Part shown: positions 7,491 to 11,654 of the stretch, in pieces | How the letters are laid out: the number at the start of each line of letters is the position of its first letter | How positions within the stretch are numbered: position 1 is the first letter of the stretch | Notes under the pieces: generated by a model | What the model was told of the DNA's origin: nothing | Database searches by the model: none | The model's input: the letters and a program-made list of their open reading frames with translations, nothing else | Assembly (NCBI GenBank): GCA_011046405.1 | Contig: DSAR01000482.1 | Span: forward strand, 1-11,654 | Length of the DNA stretch: 11,654 nt | Direction of reading: 5' to 3' | DNA from: Chloroflexota bacterium | Lineage (GTDB): Bacteria > Chloroflexota > Anaerolineae > B4-G1 | Program-made: the position numbers and the translations under genes

Positions 7491-9113
7491 TCAATTAGTA
7501 AACATCGGAAACCTAATCTTGAACGTCGTCCCCACGCCGGTTTCCATCTCGATTTTACCCTCTAATTGACGGGTGAGCAATTTTACGATCCTCAAGCCCA
7601 TGGACGAGGGTTGTTGCCAATCTTTTTCCGATAGACCTATCCCATTATCGCCGACGGTGAGGACGAGTTGGTCTGACGCTTCGTCCTGCTGGAGCGTGAC
7701 GGAGATGCTAGGCTCCCCCTCCATCAGCGTTTCGTCTGGCGGGAAGGCGTGTTGCAGGGCGTTGGCGACCAATTCGTTGACGATGAGCCCACAGGGGTTG
7801 GCCGCGTCGATGCCCAGGATCACGTCGTCGACGTCGACCTGGATGGTGACGTCGTATACGTTATGGGTTTGGTAGGCGTGCTCCACCAGGCACCGGACGT
7901 AGTTGGCCATGTTGATCCAGGCCAGGTTCGGTGAGCGGTGCAGGTGTTCGTAGACGTGGGCCAGGGCAAAGACCCGGTTTTGAACCCGTTGTAGCACCTG
8001 ACTCAGCCTTTCATCTTCACTGGCGTTGGCCTGGAAGTCGAGCATGGCGAAGATGATCTGCAGGTTATTCTTGACCCGGTGGTGGATCTCCTGGATGAGG
8101 ACCTCCTTCTCCTGTAGCGACGCTTTGATCTGTTCCTCGGCTTGCTTCCGCTCGGTGACGTCTCGTGCCAGCGCGATCAGCCGGTCGCCGTTCTTGCTGG
8201 CGATCGAGAGCTCGAACCACCTGCTTTGCCCTTCCATTTCCAGCGGATAGGTCGCGCCGAAGTGGCGGCCGGTCTCGGCGGCCTCGGCGATCGCCTCGGT
8301 GACGACTTGCGCCGCGGCGTCTGGTAAAATCTCCTCGACCAACTGGCCCAGGAACGCTTCTGGGGGGGCATAGAGTGCTTCGGGATCGTGGGCGCGAAAG
8401 TCGAGGATGTGTCCCTCACGGTCGATCTCGAATAGAATGTCGGGCAGGGCGTTCAGCGTCGCCGCGAGCTGTTTGTGGGCGGCTTGTAGCGCCTCTTGCA
8501 TTTGCTTCCATTCGGTGATCTCGGTCGAAATGCCCGCCATACCGCTGGGCGTGCCGTTCTCATCGTAGAGGAGCCACGTCCGGGCATCAATGACTCGCTC
8601 GGCCCCGTCCCGGTCGTAGTTGACCACCTGGCCGCGCCACTCACCGTGGGCTCGAGTCTGGTCGATGATCTCTTGTTGGGTGGCTCCTTTCACTGGATTT
8701 TCTCCGAAGGCATGGACTGTCTGGCCGACGAGTTCCTCTTTGGGCCGACCCAATATCTGGACGCTGGCCTCGTTGGTGTAGGTGATGCGGCCCTCCAGGT
8801 CGGTGGCCACGATGGCGTCGCGGATCTGGTCCAGCAGTATGGCCTGGAAGCACAGTTGCCCCTCGGCCTGCTGGTGTTCTTCCTCGATCTCGATGTCGTG
8901 CAGGGCGAAGGAGACGTCGCCGGCCACTTCCCGGAACAGGTCTTGTTCCTCCTCGTCGGTGACGAACTTGCCAGGAATAGAGACGGCGAGCACGCCGTAC
9001 AGCCGGTCCTGGTACGCCAGACGGATCGACATCACGGCCTGGTCGCTGTAGTTTGTCCCGTGAGGATAGCCGGGGCACGCCGTCGATGGATCTTCAATCA
9101 CGACGACGTCGGT
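7491..9113 (-). CDS. C-terminal segment: end of GAF, PAS 4, PAS 5, HisKA_2, HATPase
   Basis: It opens with the second half of the GAF domain (TDVVVIED, YGVLAVSIPGKFVTDEE). PAS 4 (RDAIVATDLEGRITYTNEA) and PAS 5 (LPDILFEIDREGHILDF) follow. The HisKA_2 H-box is EIHHRVKNNLQII, with the phospho-acceptor His at 8079-8081 (residue 1040 of the joined frame). The ATPase domain has the N-box LIVNELVANALQHAF, G-box VGDNGIGLS and ends GVGTTFKIRFPMFTN. All kinase motifs are intact, so a product made by readthrough or internal initiation could still be active. GTG 9099-9101 is a possible internal start but lacks a clear ribosome site. The stop is TGA 7491-7493, just before the nested inverted repeat. Confidence 0.8.
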   Translation of the reverse strand, partial: TDVVVIEDPSTACPGYPHGTNYSDQAVMSIRLAYQDRLYGVLAVSIPGKFVTDEEEQDLFREVAGDVSFALHDIEIEEEHQQAEGQLCFQAILLDQIRDAIVATDLEGRITYTNEASVQILGRPKEELVGQTVHAFGENPVKGATQQEIIDQTRAHGEWRGQVVNYDRDGAERVIDARTWLLYDENGTPSGMAGISTEITEWKQMQEALQAAHKQLAATLNALPDILFEIDREGHILDFRAHDPEALYAPPEAFLGQLVEEILPDAAAQVVTEAIAEAAETGRHFGATYPLEMEGQSRWFELSIASKNGDRLIALARDVTERKQAEEQIKASLQEKEVLIQEIHHRVKNNLQIIFAMLDFQANASEDERLSQVLQRVQNRVFALAHVYEHLHRSPNLAWINMANYVRCLVEHAYQTHNVYDVTIQVDVDDVILGIDAANPCGLIVNELVANALQHAFPPDETLMEGEPSISVTLQQDEASDQLVLTVGDNGIGLSEKDWQQPSSMGLRIVKLLTRQLEGKIEMETGVGTTFKIRFPMFTN

Positions 9114-9941
9114 CTACTTCAGCGCGCGTTCCAGGCAAGGAGCCGGCTCACCGTCTACCAGACGTTCAGTCAGGATGTGGAACCTTTGGTCATCGACCGG
9201 TCCCGATTCGGCCATCGTGGTCCATTCTCCATCCTCGTTGCAGAGGGCGATCCAGGCGTGGTAGTAGCCCCGGCTTTCGATCAACAGATCACAGGCTCGT
9301 TGCAGCAGGCGGGGGCGGGATTTCTCTTGGGTGATCAATTGGTTGACGTTGCGGATGGCGCGCAACACGGCGGTCAGGTGGGCGGCCCTTTCCTCGGTTT
9401 CCCTGCGCTGGGTCACGTCCCGAGCTGCCCCGACGATGCGCAGCACGCGCTCCTGATGCTCGTCCCACACCGGGCGGTTGTAGAGGTGTAACCAGCGGGT
9501 CTCGCCCTGCCGGGTGATGATGCGCATCTCGCTTTCGCGAGGTTGACCGGAGAGCACGTTTTGGAGTCCCTCCCGGGCGCGAGATCTATCATCGGGGTGG
9601 ACGAGATTGAGCCAGTCATCAGCGGTTTGAACATTCTTGGCGTCTGAGTCAAAGATCCGCGCGAAGGCCTCGGTGATCCATTCGACGGTCAGGGTGCCAT
9701 CCGGCTCGATACGTAAGGCGTAGGCGAAGTCGGAGACGAGTTCTGAGACCAGGCGATACCGGGCCTCGCTCTCGCGCAACGCGCGTTCCATCTGGTGTTT
9801 GTACAGGGCGGTCTCGACGGTGGCCCGCAGTTCTCTATCTTGGATCAGCTTGGTGAGGTGGCCCTGTTCGTCCCGCACCGGGGTGATCTGGTCGGAGAAG
9901 CAGAGCCTTTCACCCTGCCAGGTGACGTAGTTCTCGACCGT
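9114..9941 (-). CDS. Middle segment: end of PAS 2, PAS 3, start of GAF
   Basis: An open frame between the two TAG codons. It begins with the missing end of PAS 2 (TVENYVTWQGERLCFSDQI), continues with a full PAS 3 (RLVSELVSDFAYALRIEPDG to ARDVTQRRETEE) and enters a GAF domain (LLQRACDLLIESRGYYHAWIAL), stopping at LERALK. The first ATG after the upstream stop is at 9876-9878. It falls inside a domain and has no convincing ribosome site, so independent translation is unlikely. I read it as the interior of the larger kinase. PAS and GAF domains here are signal-input modules; no ligand can be deduced. Confidence 0.55.
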   Translation of the reverse strand, partial: TVENYVTWQGERLCFSDQITPVRDEQGHLTKLIQDRELRATVETALYKHQMERALRESEARYRLVSELVSDFAYALRIEPDGTLTVEWITEAFARIFDSDAKNVQTADDWLNLVHPDDRSRAREGLQNVLSGQPRESEMRIITRQGETRWLHLYNRPVWDEHQERVLRIVGAARDVTQRRETEERAAHLTAVLRAIRNVNQLITQEKSRPRLLQRACDLLIESRGYYHAWIALCNEDGEWTTMAESGPVDDQRFHILTERLVDGEPAPCLERALK

Positions 9942-11198
9942 CTAGCTCTCACCCCGTCTCATCACCGCCTGGGTCTGCTCGATGATGGGACTGGCTTCCT
10001 CTTCTCCAAACAGATCGACGGGCGTTCGTCCCAGGACGTCGGCGGCCTGGATCCCGTAACGGCTGGGGCCGTGGTAATACAGGTAGCGACCGTCGAAATC
10101 GTGCAGGCTGACGATGTCCTCGGCGCTCTCGATGAGCGTTCTCAAGCGGGCCTCGCTTTCGCGCAGGGCACTCTCGGCTCGCTTACGCTCGGTGATATCG
10201 AGAAAGGCAATCTGTATCGCCGCTTTGCCCCGGTATTCGGTGTAGCTGGCCAGCGTTTCCACCCAGCGCACCGATCCATCCCGGTGAATGAAGCGAAATT
10301 GTTGCCGGGGTGGGATGGGTTTTCCCTGCAGGCGATCCTGTAAGTTCTGCCATATCCGGGCCCCGTTCTTGGGATGCACGACAGATCTCAAATCCCCGGC
10401 CGAGAAGGTCAGTAGTGCCTCCCAGGTGTAGCCGACCATCTGGGCTACTTTCTCGTTGGCGAAGACGATTTGATTTTCCTGGATCATGACCAAGCCCTGC
10501 AGCGAATGCTCGACCAGGGTACGATAGGCTTCCTCAGTTCGCTGGCGCTGGATCAGGCTCTCGACCAGGTAGTGCCACTTGGTCGCCGAGCGCTCGCCGT
10601 TCAGGAAGACGTCGGGAGGCGTGTAATAGTAATTATCGAGGATTTCAGTGCCAATCGCGACGGTGGGATGGGTGTACAGTACATCCAGGAGCAGATCGGG
10701 ATCAAAGCGTCGTTGATCGTATTGACATAGGGCTACACATTGGGCGTGGGGGAGGAACTTGTTCAGGCCAACCTCGTATTCGATCAGGCGTTGGGATCCG
10801 GGAGGTCCTCGCAGAACCCACGTCATCTCGCCGGTGACGCGCAGGAGCGGATACCCTTCTGAGATGGCCCGGTCAACCTTGATCTGGAGGAGATGGATCA
10901 TCGCGTCGGGATTGAAAGTGCCATGTTGGAGGTACGTCTCGTCGCTGGTCAACAGCACGAGTTGGCCGCTGTTCACGTAATCCTCGACTGGCAGGCTGAC
11001 GTCTCGAAGATACCCCAGGACGGTATCGGCGGTGCGTTCGTCGACGATGTATATCACTTTCTCGCCCTGGACCAGCCCTCGTTGCACGAATGGCGTGAGG
11101 ATAGCCCGGTGCTCTTCCTCGGTCTGGTAGAAGCAGCACAGGTGACTGCCCGGTGCTAGATCGGCCATCGTGGTTTGAGAGAGTTGTTCGCTAGACAT
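9942..11198 (-). CDS. N-terminal segment: MEDS domain, PAS, partial PAS
   Basis: If the TAG at 9942-9944 terminates, this makes a 418-residue product. Residues about 10-200 are a MEDS domain (the sensory domain named from methanogen/methylotroph DcmR proteins). It opens with LAPGSHLCCFYQTEEEH and includes GEKVIYIVDE, the TFNPDAMI segment, RVTGEMTWVLRG and CVALCQYD. The conserved His and two adjacent Cys near the start suggest metal, redox or small-molecule sensing, but the ligand is unknown. PAS 1 covers about 223-340 (QGLVMIQENQIVFANEKVA to FLDITERKRAE). PAS 2 begins at about 345 and is cut before its last strands. No kinase domain is included, so the product alone could only act as a binding or decoy module. 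Confidence 0.8.
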   Translation of the reverse strand: MSSEQLSQTTMADLAPGSHLCCFYQTEEEHRAILTPFVQRGLVQGEKVIYIVDERTADTVLGYLRDVSLPVEDYVNSGQLVLLTSDETYLQHGTFNPDAMIHLLQIKVDRAISEGYPLLRVTGEMTWVLRGPPGSQRLIEYEVGLNKFLPHAQCVALCQYDQRRFDPDLLLDVLYTHPTVAIGTEILDNYYYTPPDVFLNGERSATKWHYLVESLIQRQRTEEAYRTLVEHSLQGLVMIQENQIVFANEKVAQMVGYTWEALLTFSAGDLRSVVHPKNGARIWQNLQDRLQGKPIPPRQQFRFIHRDGSVRWVETLASYTEYRGKAAIQIAFLDITERKRAESALRESEARLRTLIESAEDIVSLHDFDGRYLYYHGPSRYGIQAADVLGRTPVDLFGEEEASPIIEQTQAVMRRGES

Positions 11199-11249
11199 TC
11201 CTGCCCCTTGGGCCCAAAATTTGTATTATTTGTCCATTCGTGCAAACCT

Positions 11250-11298
11250 GTCCTGAGCGTAGTCGAAGGATTCGCGGCTAATCTCTCACCGCGGCCAT
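11250..11298. repeat. Dispersed-type repeat with CCTGAGCGTAGTCGAAGG core
   Basis: The minus strand reads TTCGACTACGCTCAGG within this stretch, a motif I recall as a common intergenic repeat in Chloroflexota and other environmental bacteria (from memory, not searched). It is followed by an imperfect dyad, CGCGG (11273-11277) pairing with CCGCG (11289-11293). It sits about 75 nt upstream of the MEDS kinase start, within its probable leader. Confidence 0.45.
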
Positions 11299-11380
11299 GC
11301 AAAATCCCAAAGAAGCAGAGACTATTTAAAAATTTACTGGCCTCTGGCAAATAGGGAACCATCCCCGATTTTCGGAATTG

Positions 11381-11452
11381 GGACGCAGATGGACGCGGAT
11401 TTTCGCAGATTTTTATTGATTATCTGCGTTCTTCTGCGTGAATCAGCGTTCC
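11381..11452. repeat. Imperfect inverted repeat rich in GCAGAT / ATCTGCG
   Basis: The left arm (11381-11410: GACGCAGATGGACGCGGAT, then TTTCGCAGAT) and right arm (11421-11450: ATCTGCGTTCTTCTGCGTG, then AATCAGCG) are imperfect reverse complements around a T-rich centre. Each arm is itself built from short GACGCAGA-like units. The form resembles dispersed intergenic repeats rather than a gene or operator. Confidence 0.55.
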
Positions 11453-11511
11453 ATCAAAGAGTAAAACTAAATTTACCAGACCCCAGAATTTATTACCCGA
11501 CATCTCTGGAT

Positions 11512-11555
11512 CACGAATGGCACGAATGAACGACACGAATGGCACGAATGAACGT
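11512..11555. repeat. Tandem repeat, two units of 22 bp
   Basis: Two copies of a 22-bp unit differ only at the last base. Each contains CACGAATGG followed by CACGAATGAACG, so CACGAATG occurs four times in 44 bp. No spacers are present, so it is not a CRISPR array. Confidence 0.8.
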
Positions 11556-11574
11556 GACTGCTCACCTTGTGCCC

Positions 11575-11592
11575 GCCGGATCACAATCCGGC
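11575..11592. repeat. Short perfect hairpin GCCGGAT-CACA-ATCCGGC
   Basis: A 7-bp GC-rich stem with a 4-nt loop. No T-run follows on either strand, so a terminator role is not supported. It adjoins the tandem repeat and probably belongs to the same repeat-rich patch. Confidence 0.6.
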
Positions 11593-11654
11593 AGTTTACA
11601 GGCGACGTGTTGGCTTCCGTCACCACCCATGATGGCCCTTGCACCATCGACGCG

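Larger units (their letters stand above)
7491..11198 (-). pseudogene. MEDS-PAS3-GAF-PAS2-HisKA_2 sensor kinase interrupted by two in-frame TAG codons
   Basis: Three open segments (11198-9945, 9941-9117, 9113-7491) lie in exactly the same frame. Joined, they give 1235 codons with one coherent domain chain: MEDS, PAS, PAS, PAS, GAF, PAS, PAS, HisKA_2, HATPase. The first TAG (9942-9944, codon 419) falls inside the second PAS, between MRRGES and TVENYV. The second (9114-9116, codon 695) falls inside the GAF, between LERALK and TDVVVIED. Both cut through folded domains, so these are not three separate genes. Both could be single-base changes from CAG (Gln), which would fit the context; this is inference. 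There is no frameshift, and the kinase motifs at the far end remain intact, so the lesions are recent, are sequencing errors, or are read through. The start ATG has AAGGGG 5 nt upstream (11204-11209). Confidence 0.75.
11199..11654. other. Repeat-rich intergenic region upstream of the kinase cluster
   Basis: There is no convincing gene in these 456 nt. The DNA is more AT-rich than the flanking genes and contains several short repeats of the dispersed type, listed separately. It should include the promoter for the leftward kinase cluster, but no -35/-10 pair with good spacing stands out. At the right edge both a plus-strand frame from ATG 11548 and a minus-strand frame (11420-11647) are open through repeats; neither resembles a known protein. 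Confidence 0.6.

Noticed and set aside
8496..9491. Long plus-strand open frame (331 codons) opposite the MEDS kinase
   Set aside because: Antisense shadow of PAS and GAF coding sequence, with no family features of its own.
9114..9944. The TAG codons read as a sense codon through genome-wide recoding or pyrrolysine
   Set aside because: TAG acts as a plausible true stop at 758-760 and at 2059-2061, where the next gene's ATG follows at once. No structured element was found after either internal TAG.
11512..11555. CRISPR-like array
   Set aside because: Units are directly adjacent, with no spacers and only two copies.
11420..11647. Minus-strand frame of 75 codons near the right edge
   Set aside because: It reads through the tandem repeat and the inverted repeat, so the open frame is most likely a by-product of repeats. 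A truncated gene entering from the right cannot be excluded.

Overview
The window is GC-rich bacterial DNA holding a leftward (minus strand) run of four large sensor histidine kinases and, converging on it from the left, a small plus-strand peroxiredoxin-like gene. Long PAS/GAF chains, HisKA_2-type kinases, a MEDS domain and dispersed intergenic repeats together suggest an environmental Chloroflexota-like organism (Anaerolineae or similar). That placement is an inference from style; no taxonomic marker gene is present.

Layout. 1-274: no supported gene. 275-760 (+): a thioredoxin-fold peroxiredoxin-like protein whose first active-site cysteine codon is replaced by an in-frame TGA (407-409). 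A perfect 7-bp hairpin with an AGTT loop lies 18 nt after it, so this is probably a selenoprotein of U-x-x-C type. 761-885: a possible plus-strand remnant. About 885-2058 (-): a membrane-anchored HisKA_2 kinase that is broken by a one-base frameshift, has lost most of its PAS domain and ends after the N-box. 2059-5430 (-): an intact hybrid kinase, REC-PAS-GAF-PAS-PAS-HisKA-HATPase-REC, whose first receiver has Gly in place of the phospho-acceptor Asp. 5427-7403 (-): an intact PAS-GAF-PAS-HisKA_2-HATPase kinase. 7451-7486: a strong nested inverted repeat. 7491-11198 (-): one continuous frame for a MEDS-PAS-PAS-PAS-GAF-PAS-PAS-HisKA_2-HATPase kinase of 1235 codons, cut by two in-frame TAG codons. 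11199-11654: a repeat-rich intergenic region.

The kinase genes look like one transcription unit. The 5427-7403 gene and the hybrid kinase overlap by ATGA, and the hybrid kinase stop is immediately followed by the ATG of the membrane kinase. Two HisKA_2 kinases have no receiver of their own, while the hybrid kinase carries one live C-terminal receiver and one apparently dead N-terminal receiver. No DNA-binding response regulator is encoded here, so the output must lie elsewhere.

The most notable feature is the putative selenocysteine codon plus bSECIS-like hairpin in the peroxiredoxin-like gene, which an ordinary gene caller would truncate. The second is the contrast with the kinase cluster, where the stops and frameshift look like decay or sequencing error and have no recoding signal.
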